Source: Neospora caninum Liverpool
Taxonomy: Eukaryota > Apicomplexa > Conoidasida > Eucoccidiorida > Sarcocystidae
NCBI RefSeq assembly: GCF_000208865.1
Contig: NC_018396.1
Coordinates: 5,264,514 to 5,328,513 of the forward strand
Direction of reading: 5' to 3'
DNA: 64,000 bases
Positions 23,280 to 36,878 of the stretch are shown here, one piece after another. Numbering within the stretch: position 1 is the stretch's first letter; each line of letters starts with the position of its first letter. The position numbers and the translations under genes were made by a program. The notes below the pieces were generated by a model, which was not told where the DNA came from, did no database searches, and worked only from the letters and a program-made list of their open reading frames with translations.

Positions 23280-26200
23280 CTTGGACAAAATACAAACCGA
23301 AGAACTGCACTTGCGAGAACTTGCCTGCTGCAAGAGTTCGAGCTCTTCCACAATAGTACACAGTTCCTAGCCTCGTTCTGGCTAATGGCGACTGAGGAGG
23401 CAGAGGGATAAGAGGAGTAGGATTGATTGTTGTGACCATCGTGAAACTTCGTCCTGAACACCACCAGTTCCCCGTACGCCACCGGTTGTCGAAAACATGG
23501 GACAGGAGAGAGAAATACAGGGCCACGACCGCTTTTTGCTTTCCGAGCCCTCGCCGACGGCGCCCAAAAATATGCTGCCCGGGGAGCGACAGGAGCAGAC
23601 AAAAACGTCTTTGTCGCACCTCGTCCACAAGCCAGATAAAGCTGCCCTGACAAGTGAGGACATTCACCGCCCTTGCTCCATTTGCTGATACTGTTTGCAC
23701 TCCCAGCGCCAAAAAAATTTATGGGCCCTGGGGGACAAAAACGCCCCCCTCTCGCAGCTACGCGGTGGTAAAGCCCATCTGGATAGAAAGCCTTATGCTG
23801 GTGACAACCTGGAATTTGCTGCAGAAGGATTGGTATCTCGTTGTTTGGAAGTTTCCGAGCAGCGGTGTTGCGACTGCAGGTGGGGGAGCAGACGTAACGG
23901 ATGCAAACTGCTGTGAGCGATTCCACACAACCCTAATTCTCGTAGTTTGTAGTGATTCAGCCACCGAATAGAGACTCGTCCCAAAACCATAGTTTCAGGT
24001 GCAGTCCACTGGCTTACAAGCACGTTACAAGTAGATATGTTCCAAGAACGCTGGAATATGGACGCATTGCCATCATCGCCTGTGTTGGCACGGAATACCG
24101 CCGCTCTTAAGGCATGCAGACGCCCATCATCGATCACTTGTGACGAGTGGGTGGTCCATCTAACGTGCTCTCCTGAGTAGCAGCAAGGGGGAGTCTGATT
24201 ATCGGGAATTTTTCTTTCAGTTTGAGGAAGTGGAGACGCCATGAGGTGTTGAATTCGTTCTTGTCAGCTTCGGATGCTACAAACTTCTGACTACTTGAAC
24301 AGGGCAACACCTCACGGACGGCGGTGAAAAATTCTCTTCTCTCTACTGACCCAAATGGCAGTCGCCCGAGTCACACTTTATACCATGACAAACAAATAGA
24401 CGGAGGGAAAATGGAGTTCCCAGTGGTCAGGAAACCACTGCCTGGATACAATCCCACGAATTCGCATTTAAGATCCCTTTCGAATGGCAGCGGCTGCGAA
24501 GAGGTTGCCACCTCGATAAAGGGGCTGAACCCAGAAATTGTTCACGCGTGCTCCATGCTAGACTCTTCTTTGCTTGACTCTTGGACAGGGGTTGAATCGC
24601 GACCGTTGTGTGCTACCTTTAGGTCACTGCGAGAACACATGAGAGTGAATGCTGCCTCACAGCCATGACATTTTTAAGGGGCTCCGGAGTAAGGATCTAC
24701 CTATAGTACTGTATTTAGCAACGTATACGCTTCCAGGGGGTGCCTACAATACGGATTTTGTGTAGACCCACATGGGAGACAAAGGACCTCCGTAAACTAT
24801 GCAAGCTTCGTTACTGGCGATGAGAATGTATAATTGGAGCTGCTAAAACGTGATAGTACGTTTGGTCGCTGTTACGTTGTGGAAGACGAGTATGGTAACC
24901 ATGGTGCAGCATGCTGCAAGTAGACGTTAGAAAATGTTATTTTGGCCGTTCTCAAGCGCCAAATTTGAAGGCGGGCTCTGTAGGCGAACTCCGTCTGCGC
25001 TGTGACAGGTTTTCGCTGTAGTCCTTGGGGTTTTAGATCGACGACATGTGAAGACTCGGACCAGCCCTCACGAACGGCGATACGGACCCGCCCGGAGTGT
25101 CGGGGTTCAGCATGTCGTCCAGCGTTCCGACCACGCTGTAGCAGCATGATATAGGCTTTCAAAGAACAGCGTACCTCATGGACCATCATTTTCGGTATTT
25201 TGAGAAACTGCTCACGATGCAAATTACTGTGGCCAATGCTTAAACTACCGGGAGTCGTGTCGCGCAGGCACCGTCTCGCAGAAGAGTATATCTCGTGATG
25301 TCAGAACCACATGTCATGCCCTCTTCATGATAAAACCGCATGTACATTTGACTACAGTTGTTCTGAGAGATACGTGTACGCTTGCCTTACAGCCTGGTTC
25401 GCTGGATCGGAGAACTACTGCCGGAGACGGTACTCTTTTTGTTGTTTCTCCCCTCCTCTTGCTCACGCTCCCTCGCATCCCCATGGCACGCGTGCCCGGG
25501 AGCTGCTCTTCCAGCGTGGTGGCAGCTGCCGTTGTACCAATTTGGTGTCTTCTTCACGCGGACGCGCGCAGAACTTGGGAGGAAGGGGGAGATTTTACTT
25601 TCAGGGAAACGTCCGCGAGATTTTTGCTGTCAGACTCGAGACTCCAAGCGATTTTTTTCTCGCACAAGCAGCAATTATTTCGGCTAACGTCGCGTTTGCT
25701 CGTGCGTATTTTTGCTTTTCATGGGAAGAAGACTCGTGCAGTACCTGCTGAGTGTGGCTGGACGAGCAGGCATGACCCCCTCCTCTTCATGTCCGCGGAG
25801 TTCCCTTCCTCCTGTTTGCTCGTGGGTAAGTCCATATCTCATTCACCACCAAATCGGTCGTTTCAATCCTTCCTGCTTTTCTACGCTGTTCTGCGCGGTT
25901 AGCGTGTCTATCTTTTGGGAAAAGAATTGCGTCATGGACAGGAAGCTGAAGCGCTTCGGTTTCCCGCGCGTCATACAAGCAGGGTCCAGGTCTTCACTGC
26001 GCATGAATCCGCGTCCGGGGCCGTCCGGTCCCGCTGGCTTCACCCCGCGCGTGTCCTTGTCTCCAATTTCCGTGTCTTCTTAAACTCATTCGCCATCTCC
26101 GGATCTCGCTGCGACGCGTTTCCTTCGGCAAGGCGTCTATTGACTTTGTCCTTTTCTCTCAGATCTCTGTATACACCTTTATTGCTCGAAGCCTGCCGAC

Positions 26201-27443
26201 TAACCCTCTCTTTCCTTTCTCGTGTGGAAGCAGCTGTCCCTCTACACGAGACACACCCAGCTCTCAAATCCCGTCGTCGCTGAAGTCAACGAGATCCGGA
26301 AGCGAGCTTGTCCCGATGATGCTTATTGATTTTTTGATTATGTCTCCAAAAGAAAATAGCCTGAAACACCGGAGACGCTCGTGTCTTTTTTTCTGAGTTT
26401 TTAGATCTCGTGTTACTCGGCGCTCTCAGACTTGGTTGACTCCTCTGCTGCATCGCATCCCGGTCCCCGGCGTCGTTGACAAGGAGGTGATGCATCACTT
26501 CCGGGTTGCGTCCTTCTCGTTTTCACTGTCCACAAAGATGGCTTACGTTTTCGACACTGATGGCTTATCGTGTTTTTGACAAGGAAATTGTCTTTCCCCA
26601 CGTCTTGGCACATGAACAAGACCGCGAACCGTTGAACCGGCACGGCTGCGTGTCCTTGTCTTCTTCGGCGGGTCTTGTCTTGTCAACCAGACCCACTCCC
26701 GCCTCTATGTGACAGCCCACGTTGGCAAGAGGTCAATGAGGAAGGCACTTTAGACAAGGGGAAGAATACTTCTCACGGCCACTTTTCTTGGTTACAAACC
26801 TAATTCGGCGCATTCAAGCCTTTTCTGTCTATCAGGGTGTGTTGTTCTTAGTCGGAAAGTGCCATTATGGACATATTCTGTCTCGCGACGCAGCGCGGCG
26901 CGGTCACAGGTATCTGCTGACATACTGCCTGACTTCTTGGCGTTTTTTCTAGGTTTGATAACGCAATCAGTGTGTTGTGAAGAACGTTATGTCTTGGGAA
27001 AACTCCTTCACGTCACATTCGATTGTTGAGGCGTCCCCCCGGTTCCATAAGAAATTCGGCGCTTCCGCCCCGCGGGCTGACAAAAAAGTCGCGGACCGCT
27101 AAGCTGTCGTGGTGTAGTCCGTATGTCCATTGAGCACCGAGGAACTCCTGCTTCGTGTAAATCTAGTCACAATTTCTGCGACGTTTTAGACATTGCTTTA
27201 TGCCCCGGGCAAAAAAGACACATACTCCTCTTGTTTCATGCTTTTTTTCTACCGCGCGTTTGTCCCTACACTACGGGGCGCGCCTTCTGGTACAACCCCG
27301 TGAGAATCGAGTCCGGCAGTAGTGTTCCGTTTACAGACTTCCGTCAGTGGACAGGTTCGAATCTTCCCGTGTCTGAGGTGCGGTTGCCGTCGCGGTTCTA
27401 GTTCCGCAAACAGGGTGACAGATTCCGCCATTTCTCCCACAAA
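23280..27443. other. Divergent intergenic region between Tyr-rich gene and AP2 factor
   Basis: About 4.2 kb separating a minus-strand gene from a plus-strand gene, so it contains both promoters. From about 25390 onward the plus strand becomes strongly pyrimidine-rich (runs of CCTC, CTTT), typical of Toxoplasma 5' UTRs. A long, possibly spliced leader of the AP2 gene is therefore likely from there to 27443. Many small upstream ATGs lie in it. No protein-coding gene is supported. Confidence 0.6.
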
Positions 27444-30400
27444 ATGGCGACGTTCCAGATTGACTCGTTAGACATGGGCTCGGAGCCGGGGGTATCCGTA
27501 AGCCATGCCTTGGACAGGTCGCCTTTCCCCTTTACCATCTTCAACTCCTCGAGCTCGTTACGGCGGGAGGACAATGCACGCAGAGAAGAACTCAGTTTCT
27601 ACTCATCTCACAGTGCTTCGAGAGACCAAGCTTCGTGCGGCCACTCCTTCAGCGGTCAACATCCGTCCCCGGGCTGTTCCACCACAGGCGCGACACACTA
27701 CCAGGACGATGGCCGCAATGCATTTCTCCACTCCACTCCCTCTCAAGCCTATCCCTCTGCACTGGCGCCTGAGTTTTCCTTCTCAGCGGAAGAGGCGCGC
27801 AGCGCTGTGGGCTACTGCCTCCCGAACATGCAACGTGAACATGGAGGCAGCTGTTCAGAAAGCGGAGGGGTGGACCCGTCTCGTCTCGTTCAGCCGTGTT
27901 CATCGAATCAGTACTCGTCTGGCAGCCAACCGGCGCCGCTCTGGTTCCAAACGCAGGCGCCTCCTGCAGGCGACTCGGCTGCTCAGTCCTACGGATACGT
28001 TTTCCCAGCCTCTCAAGGAGTTGCCCATAGTTTTTCGGAAGATGCAGCAAAGCAAAAACTGGAGAGGGGCGACAGGGGCCGCCACTTCGGCGCGCCGCTC
28101 TCTCAATTATCTTCAGCAGTTTCGGATACCTCCTGTTCTGCCTACACTGCGCATTACGGCACGAACGCGTCGGTTATCTGCAATCCGCAGGAGCGCGACA
28201 GAGAAGAAGATCCCGACTCGCCTTCTTACGTCGCGTCACTTTCATTTCCTCCAGTTTCTCAAGGAAGCCAGGGAGGCGAGGCCCACGCGTTTCACACCAG
28301 TGCTACGCGAAACGGAATGCGGAAGAGGGGAGGAGAGGACTCGACAGGCGAGGCGGCGACGCCCGGAGAACAACCTAGGCAGGGGGACAACCCCGGGAGG
28401 TCAAGCGACTTTGGCACAGAGAACTCGCTGAAGGCTGCTGCGGAGGAGTTGTATTCGAAGTTTCATCTTTCCGAGTCCGTTCAACGGCACAGACCGTCAC
28501 TAGCTTTTGGACACAATGAAGGCGCTGGAAAGGGCAAAACGCGGGCGCATCCTTATTCGCTTCCTGGACGGTCGGCGTGCAGTGGATGGCCGGTGTCATC
28601 CGTGCCCGCGTTCTCTCTCCCACGCTCCGCTTCCGTAACGCGCAGACAGGCCGAGAAGGAAGGCTCCGGCGAGCAAGAAGAGAGGGAAGTGGCAGACCGG
28701 CTGACTTTGGGAGACTGCCTGCAGTCAGGGTTTCCTCTTTCTTCTGACATGCGGCTCGCCATCAAAGGGGAAGGCGCCGGGCCTTCCTCAGGTGGAAGCT
28801 GCCGGTTAGAGGGGTACACGTTGTCGCGTAAACCGACGGAAAGCACTACCCATCCGAGCTTCTCTTCTTCCTCGTCTCAGTCGTTCAGTCCGCCCCTCTC
28901 CTCCAGCCGCGGAAGCCCTCGACTGGAGCCTAAGGCCGCGCCAGTGCAGCTGCCTGAGGAAGAGCGCGAGCGCGGGGCAGAAGAGAACAACTTTTTAGGG
29001 TTCGTTCTTCCGCCTCGACAAGAGCAGGAAAGACACGGCGCGTCGCTTTTCTCAGGTGCTTTGCAGATGCAGATGACAGTGGTAGGGGAGGGTGAGGAGA
29101 GACAGGCGACCGCAACGCGCACAGCTGCTCCAGGTGAGCAGAGGGACGCGCAAGGGGAAGAGAAGCGGGGGCAAGGTGCTGACAACGCCGTCCACGCGCA
29201 GCCCGGACCGCCTGTGCAGGCAGTGGAGGACGACGCAGAGAGAGGACACGAAGGAGAGGGGCAAGGCGCCTCGCGAGAGTGCTTCGGGGCGGACCGACAA
29301 GCAGAGGACGAAGGTGACGCAAATCGGAGGAGTCTGGAGGGAGACGCTGTGACGTCGACCAAGCGAAAGCGCGGGTCGCCACAGCCGGCGAAGATGTACT
29401 TCCACAAGAAAAAGGAAGCCTGGCGCGCCGAGGTTCTCATCGATGGCACCAAACGCCAAAAGAGTTTCTCCTGCAAGGTAAGTCGCAGAGGGCCCGCGAC
29501 AAACGCCTGAAACGGGAAAACCAGATCAGGCGTGCGTGTTTGAAACGCGCGCCTGTTCCGCCACCGTCTTGTTTCCTGCTCCTCGACCTCGCGTCTTCCC
29601 TTTCGCATGTGTCCTCTTTATGCGGGGTACTTGTGCTTTTTTGCCTGCCGCGCTTCACATCTGACGCGTGTCTGTCCGTCGTTCTTGCGCCGACTCTTTG
29701 TAAATCGCCCTCGAACGCTGCGCCACCCGTCTTGCTGGAGGGGAGGCCTTCCGCCAATCCTTCCTCTCAAGACGAAGCGGGGCGTGAAGCACGGAAACGA
29801 TCCGCGCGTCTCCTTGTGTGCGTCTCTTTTTTGCGTTTGCCAGATGTACGGGGAGCCGCGCGCGCGGATGCTCTGCGAGTGGGCCCGACGCTTCGCCCGC
29901 GACTTCGGCCGTCTCCCCTCCAATCAGGATGTGGCCAACTACATTCCGTGTCTGTCGGAGTGTCCGCCTGCCCCTCGAAGTGGAAGTCCAGCGGAGTCTT
30001 CGAAACCAGAAGGATCGCCCTATCCTCCTTCGTTCTCCTTCTCGTCCGGCGCGTCCTTCCCTGAGAACGATGCCGACAAGTACCGCGGCAGCTGTTGGGG
30101 AAACCCGTCGCCTCCGGCTGCACATCCTCAAGGTGTGCCGTACGGGAACGAGGGAAGGTATCCGTTCTTTTCCAACGCGTCGCCAGGAGTTCCTGACGGC
30201 GTTCACGTCCCATCCCTGATGCACATGTCCTACGGGAGCAGTCCACCACACGGACAAAGCAGCGAGTTCTCTTCCTTCCCGCCGCCAGAGAGGTGGAGAG
30301 AGATGGACGCCAGGGAGATGTGGGCACCCCCGCATTCCGGACGCGAAGGCGCCGGAAACATCGAGAGAACCCAGACCGACAAGGCGGCTCAGGGCCGCGC

Positions 30401-33400
30401 CGACTGCCCGTACAGTCCCTACGGCCAGATGCCTCAGCCAAGCTTCTACCCGGCGACGGGCATGGAAAGGCCGCAGCACGAGTGCTGGAAGTTCCCCGTC
30501 CAGGCCGAACCGTTTCCGACGGAGGCTCCCGCGTGGTCGAGCCGACCTGAGGCCTTCTCGGGCGACGCTTCCCACCAGGTGCCCGCGTGGCCCGACTCGT
30601 GGCGAAGGGAAGATGGGACACGCGCCTCGGAGACCGTTTTCTCGTCAGGTCCGGCCGCGCTCGGGTGGCCTCCCGCAGTGGGTGCAGCCGGAGAAGACGC
30701 GCAGAGACGCTTCGCAGGTGCTCAAGACGCGAGGTCCCGCGGGGTGGCGCCGGCGGCGAGCGAGACGCACGAGCAAGGCGGAGGCTTTCGCGGGTCGCCT
30801 CCGGAACACTGCGCGGACGCGAACGCGCCGTCGTTCGCGCGACAGCCCCTCAACGCCGCGGAGGCCGTAGGGCAGGAGCGCATGCGCAGGGAACGAGAGG
30901 AGAGAATGCGGCTGGGGGGGGGACTCGCGGGGCAGCCTCTGACAGGCGACGGGGGAGCGGGACAGAACTTTAGCCACTTGGGCGTCTCAGGCAGTCACGC
31001 TGGGCCGGGGACCCCCGGTGGACCAAGAGCGTCTCCGCCTCAGAGCGTGAATGCGTCTTTCCAGATGTACGCTCCGTCTGGTGGACATCAGCCCGAGGGG
31101 TCGCCGCAGGTGTACCCCGAGGAGGCTCGGGCGAGTGCCCAGTACCCTCAGACCCCGGAGGGGAAGTCCGCGCAGCAACTCCCGTCGACGTCGTGTCCGC
31201 CCTCGCCGTTCTCGTCGTCGACATGTGCTGGGACGACTGTGGCGTCGTTCCCTTCCTCCTCTGGTTCCGCCGGCGTCCCTGCGTCTTCGCTGTTGCCTGC
31301 ATCGGCCGATATTCCGTTCTCACCGTTCCCCTCGCCGTTCATCTCCGACGGGCCGTTCCCGCCCGTTCCGTTTTCATCGCGCTACAGAGGCATCGGCGAC
31401 GAGGCGTTCCTGGGACCTTCGTACTCTGTGTCTTCAGGCGAGGCGCCGGGATCCCGTCCGCCGTGTGATGCAGCCTTGCCCTACTTTCCTTCGCGTCTGC
31501 AGTCCCAGCAGGGGCCCTTGCCCTTTTACCCCTCGCCAGCTTCGGCCCGTCCCCCGCCTGGCCCATCCACAGACTCGGGCATGTTTTACCACGCTTCCCT
31601 CTCGAGCGTTTCGCCTGCGTTCTACGGCCCGCAGGTCTACGAGCGAGCTCCTGGCGTTTTCGTGGCCGGGCACGTTTCGCGGCCGCTGCTCAGCGCTGTC
31701 GAGCTCGCGGCAGATGTCGCGGCGATGTCTCTATTCAGTCTGGAGAAGCAGTCCTTTGAGTCGCTCGTCTCGCAGACGCTCGAGGACCTGAAGCGCGAGG
31801 AGGGCGCAGCGGCGTCGGCGCCGGCCTTTCCCTCGTCTGTCGACGGAAAAGCGGCGCCGTCCTTCAGCCTCCCCCTCCCTCTGCTCCTCCACGCAAGCAG
31901 CCTCTTGGACCAGATGGAAGACCCGTTTTCGGGATTCTCCCTCGATCCCTGGGGCCAGGCCTTCGCAGCGATTCTGCCGGCGACCAGCGACTACCAGCGG
32001 CCCTTTCCTTCTGCTGGAACCCCCTCGGGGCTTCCGCACGGGCGCCCCACAAACGGCGGAACGTTCATCGCCGCGCCGGAGGCGGGACCACCTGCGGCCG
32101 CCGACCCCGGCCGCGAAGGCGCTAACGCGGAGTTGCGTGCGCAGGCCGTCGCGCAGGCGGGACAAAACAAGCGACGCACTGGTGGACCTCGAGAGAGGAG
32201 CGTCGGAGATCCCGGAAAGAACGCAGGGAGTGGAACAGACTCTGACAGGGGGCGACACCTAGGCGCAGCCGGGGACGGCCGCTTCGGCGAGCAAGACGGA
32301 AAGGAAGAGAGCCGAAACTCGAGTGCGTGCGGGGACGCCGATGCCAAAGGCTTCACCGCGTTTGTGCAGAAGCGCAGGGAAATGAACATCGCAGCTGGGG
32401 CCCGATTCGAGGAACTGGACGGCCTCAAAAACCTCACCAGACCTCGTGGCGGCCGAACCAAACGGTTCAACGTGGGGAAGAAACCCTTCAGTGGGGTTCG
32501 CGGTATCTACTTTCAGCAGGGGGCCTGGAAGGTAAGCGAAACGCATGCAAACACAGGCTTTCGGTGAGGCCTCGCGGCCGGTGAGAGCGAGGGCCGACGC
32601 TGCTCGACACGCGGGTCGTCTTCGCTTCTGTCCACGAGACGGACACGCACACACGTAGAGCGTGTGGTAGAGAGAGAGAGCGAGAGGGAAACAGATCTAC
32701 CTAAAAGGATTCCGTGCGCGTGGGAATGTCCTGGTGGTTGGACTGTGCGGTTTCGCGCTGGCGCTGGAACAGCTCCACCCGTCTGTGCGGCGCTTCTCCG
32801 ATATTCAGAGCCTCAGCACCAGGGTTTATCGTTTCTGGTCTGTGCTCGGTGCCTTAACCCCTCCATGCTTGAGGAACTGTGTTGTCGGGCAGAGCCTGCT
32901 CACAACCTGGCGGGAAAATGTCCGGCGTGTCTCTGTTTTTTCAGGTTCGTTACCGAGGCGACCAGGAGGAGGTTTTGAAAGTCTTTCCTTACGTCAATGG
33001 GGTACGCCACGCCTTCAATTCTCCTCCCTCACCACCGCCTCCCGATCTGTGTTTCTTGTGCTACGGGTAGCCATCTATCCTACACATCGATCTGCACCAT
33101 ATCTACCCATCTATATCTACATATGAGTATATATATATATATATCTTTCCAGGTTTGTATCTAGGTTGGTATCCATCCACCAGGTGTCCACCGGTCTACC
33201 TCGCGTTCTATGTGTATTTCTTTCTGTTTCTTCAAGGTTTGTGTCGATGCGTGGACAGGCATGCCTCGCGTTGGTCTCCTGTTTGACGGTGTCGAATTTT
33301 CTCTGTGCCGTTTTTTCTCAGGATTTCGACAGCATGTGGGTACAATTCTCGCTCGCGCGGCAGTTCCTCCGCCAAGTTATCGCCAAAGGCCGCCAGCTAC

Positions 33401-35811
33401 ACGACAGCGACGGAGAGGGCTTGTCTGACGAAGAGCCGGGTAAGCCTCCTTCCCCGTGGCTTCTCGCCCCGACCAAGGATGGCCTTTCACCTCGTGCGCC
33501 GTTGTGCCTCATGTAGCGGCTCTCTCACGGAGAAACGCGGTGGTGGCGAACGGAGACGAGCCGTCTCCTCTGTTTCAGCCGGTCGCCCCTCAGAGAGCCG
33601 AAGAAGGAGAGTCCCCTTGGGTTTCTCTTTCTTGGGCGGAGGATCATGAGGCCCGGTCTTTCGCGCTGCGTACGCCTTTGCCTATCGACTTCCGTGGAGA
33701 AGACAGTTGGCTCCAGGAAATGTGGACCCCCCCCTCGATAGACTCCTGAGAGACACGTCTTTCTCGTCGCGAGAGCCTGGTGACTTCCAAGTTTTCTTGA
33801 CGCTGTGCCGTGCTGTCCGTCTACAGCCCAAGGCTGGGCCAGCGGGGGACACTTTCCACCATGAATCCCCGATCTGTGTAGTTGTGAGACCTCTCGTCCG
33901 TCTCGATTGTGTGGGCGCGTGTGCGTCGACTTGTCCGCGGGGCGCGTTTCCGCAGAGCGGCTCGGGTGTCGGCTGCGCTTCCCCTGTGGGATCCTTATCG
34001 TGCCGTCTTGTGCGCGTCCTTTGAGGCGATCCTGGGGATGTGGCCCCGCGGCGACCCCACATATTTTGCGTCTGCGGCAGAAATATCTGTTCCGAGAGGT
34101 TCTGGGTGCCGTCGTCGTCGTCGTTCTTTGCTCCTTTTCGACACGGGACGAAACGCCTCGTCGAACACCGTGCGCGAAATGAATCTGTGTTCCGTCAAAA
34201 GGCCTGCGTGTTTTGAGCCGAGCGAAAAGCTCCGCAAGTGCCTTGGTGGTGCGGCCTTGCACGTGGTGGCATCGCAGCAGCGACAGTGCTTGTCGGATTT
34301 TCCCGAGGCAAAAGCTTCGCTGAGAGTAGAGCCTGCTTCTTTTTATTGTCGGAACGGATTCGTTTCCGTCTTTTTTCGGGTGTTCGTTTCTCCTCCGAAC
34401 TCCCCCTCCTGTCTCTCTCCGCCCGACAAATTTTTATAGCTCGCAGCGTGAACGATTTCGGCCTTTTCTGCGTGTGTTCGGCCCTGCAGCTTGGATTCTG
34501 AGACGCGACGCAGCGAGCGCCAACAGCGCGAGCCGCCGCGCCGAGTTGGGGCGTTCTCGGCGAGGACACCAGTCTTCTTCGCGTTCGTCTTCGTTGTCGG
34601 CGTCTCAGCCGCGCCAAGGCTCTTCGGAGGCATCTGGCGCGGACGCCCCCTTGACGAGCTCCATGCGAACACGCCGACACGAACTCGCGTCTGCCGACGG
34701 CTTGGGCCCGCAAAAGGGCGAGGCTCCGTCGTCCCCGACGTTTCTCGGTCCCCGCGGTGTCTCCGGACCGGACGACGCCGTGCGTGCGCCTGAGCATCAC
34801 ACTGGCGAGCTCCGGTCCGAGGAGGCGAGCGACGCCTCGGTCTACCCTTTTCTGCCCGGAAGCAGCAAGCCCCAAGAGAGGCAGGCAGGGCGGAGCCAAG
34901 GCGGAGGATGCAGTCGGCGGCTGGAGGCTGCAGTCGAGAGTTTGCGTCCGATCTCGCGCACAGATTTTTTTGAGCCGATTTTCTTTCCCGCGCTCTTTGG
35001 TCCCACCAGCGAGAAGTGGGGCGCGCGCGCCGAGAGCGTGAAGGATGAAGTGAAGGCGTTGGAGCAGAAGCGGTGCGCCGCGGCGCCCGAACTCGGAAGG
35101 CCCGCAGGAGTCAGTGGGGACGCCTCGGCGGAGCTGAGGCGCGGGGCGGAGAAGAAGCGGGGCAGCGAGGACGGAGTCAGCAGGGACTGCCTCTCGCCCG
35201 GGGACAGTGAGGCCGCCGGCGAGAAGGCCTCGTGCGAAGGCGTGTTCTGCCAAGCTCGTGAAAAGAGAAGGAAAGTTTCCGAGAGCGGTCCAGGTGGGCA
35301 AATCCCGGAACTGTGTGCAACGCAGGACCCTGTCGAGGTCAAGAAGGACGCGTTCTCGGAGCTCGGTCCGATAGAAGGCGCGTGCGGGAGCAGAAAGGAG
35401 ACAGAGGAGGCCGAGCTCGAAGAGACACCGACGCCTTCCCTTGGATGCGGTGCGTCCGTGTCGTCCTTCCCTCGTTCGTTCGGCTCACCGTTCGCGGAGG
35501 AAGGGAGTGCGTCGCCGCACGGGGAGAAAGAATGCGCAGAGAGCCGATCGCAGCTGGAAGGAGACAGGCCCGCGACGCCGGTCGAAGCCTTCGAGGCGCT
35601 GGCTCGGGACTCCGTCAGCGACAAGCCGGCGCTTCCCCCCACGCCGTTGTCTCGCGAGAAAGAGTTCCAGTTAGTCGCATCCTATCCGTGGGACGTTACG
35701 GGCGCGCTGAGCAAGGGGCGAGCCGAGTGGCAAACGCTCCCTCATTTGCCTCTCTTGTTGCAGGATCGCCACGACCGCGTTCTCGCCTCGTCGTTCTCCT
35801 GGTCATTTTAA
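27444..35811 (+). CDS. AP2X-5: Apicomplexan AP2 (ApiAP2) transcription factor with two AP2 domains, 2072 aa
   Basis: Exons: 27444-29477, 29844-32531, 32945-33001, 33322-33439 and 34490-35811 (6219 nt, phases consistent). The start ATG sits in a good context (AAAATGG). AP2 domain 1 spans residues about 649-705: MYFHKKKEAWRAEVLIDGTK continues across intron 1 into an Arg-rich helix (EWARRFARDFGRLP). AP2 domain 2 spans about 1560-1616: GVRGIYFQQGAWKVRYRG, then a helix FDSMWVQFSLARQFLRQVIA; it is built from exons 2, 3 and 4. The rest is Ser/Pro/Gly-rich low-complexity sequence. ApiAP2 proteins bind DNA in the nucleus and control stage-specific transcription. The symbol rests on my recollection that T. 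gondii AP2X-5 lies near PDX1 on chromosome X; the AP2 identity itself is clear. An intron near the acceptor-like TTGCAG at 35759-35764 could alter the last few residues. Confidence 0.88.
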
Positions 35812-36862
35812 CGTCCTTCGTTCAGTTGCGCCCGTCTTTAAGCGCGGTGCGAAAGTGCGCGACGAAGCGTTCTGTGCGCATATTTTTCAAGACAGGCCTC
35901 ACGCGAAAACCGACAGCGAGTGCTGTCGCCCCGCTCCTGCGTCCGATTTGCCGTTTTGTCTGTACCCCAGCTGTGAAATGTTGCGTGTGGTTTCGACTGG
36001 CCTTTCTTCTTGGCACACACGCGTCTCGCCGCTCCAGGTTTTTGCGACTCTGCCCAGCGAGCGAGGGTCTCTCCTCTGGCGCGTGCTGTGCCTCTGGAAC
36101 CAAACGCCACGGAGTCAGACCCAGAGAGAGGCGAGAGAAGAGGACAGTTCCTTTTTCTCTTTTCGTTGAAGAAGGCGCGAGTGGTGAATCCCAGAAGCGA
36201 ATTCGCAGGTCTGTGAACCCGCGCGTTGTTGCCTTTCCGAGGGCATGTGTAGAGGTGGACGTCCTCGAGGAACCCAGCCCATGGGGCCTCCCCGAGGCTG
36301 GCGCGCGGCAGCATCCCATACAAAGAGAGAAACGACGGCGAGGCACGGTATGCCTGTTCGTCGGCGTGAAGGGGAAGACACGAAAAGCAGAGTGACCGCG
36401 ATCGAGAGAGAAAGAGGTCTTCTGGCGTCGAGCGGCTCTCTCGCCTCGCGGTGTCCCATTTGCGACCCGTGCGAGGAAAACGCTCTGAAAATCCGATTTG
36501 TGAAAGCTGCACGAAGCAGCGCAGACGCCCGGTGGAGGGAGTGTGTGGTTCATGTATGTTGCGCGCACATCGGCGTTCTCTCTGGGATGCTGAAACCACG
36601 AGTTGTGTGGGCAGCAAGGAATCGCCAGAAACCGCGCGCGACAGGGAATGTGTTCGAGCCTCACGCCGATTCGATTCGTGGCTCTTCGCTTTTGTCTCTC
36701 TTTCGTTCACCGCCGTCTCGGTCTCTGTTTCTTGTGCGATCCGAGGGCGTGTCCAGGAACGCGCGTTCGGATCTGCCTGTATACCTAACTGTTTGCATGC
36801 TTTTCTGTGTCCCCTGAGTTCCGAGGAGGCAAATGCGTCTCGGAGGCGAACACGATTTCGGC

Positions 36863-36878
36863 TCCCCCCCCCCCCCCC
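36863..36878. repeat. C16 homopolymer
   Basis: Sixteen C residues in a row in the AP2/RAP 3' intergenic region; its length is likely variable and prone to assembly error. Confidence 0.85.

Noticed and set aside
27505..28431. 308-codon frame within AP2 exon 1 in another frame
   Set aside because: It is a shadow of the 678-codon first exon, whose frame ends in a recognisable AP2 domain.
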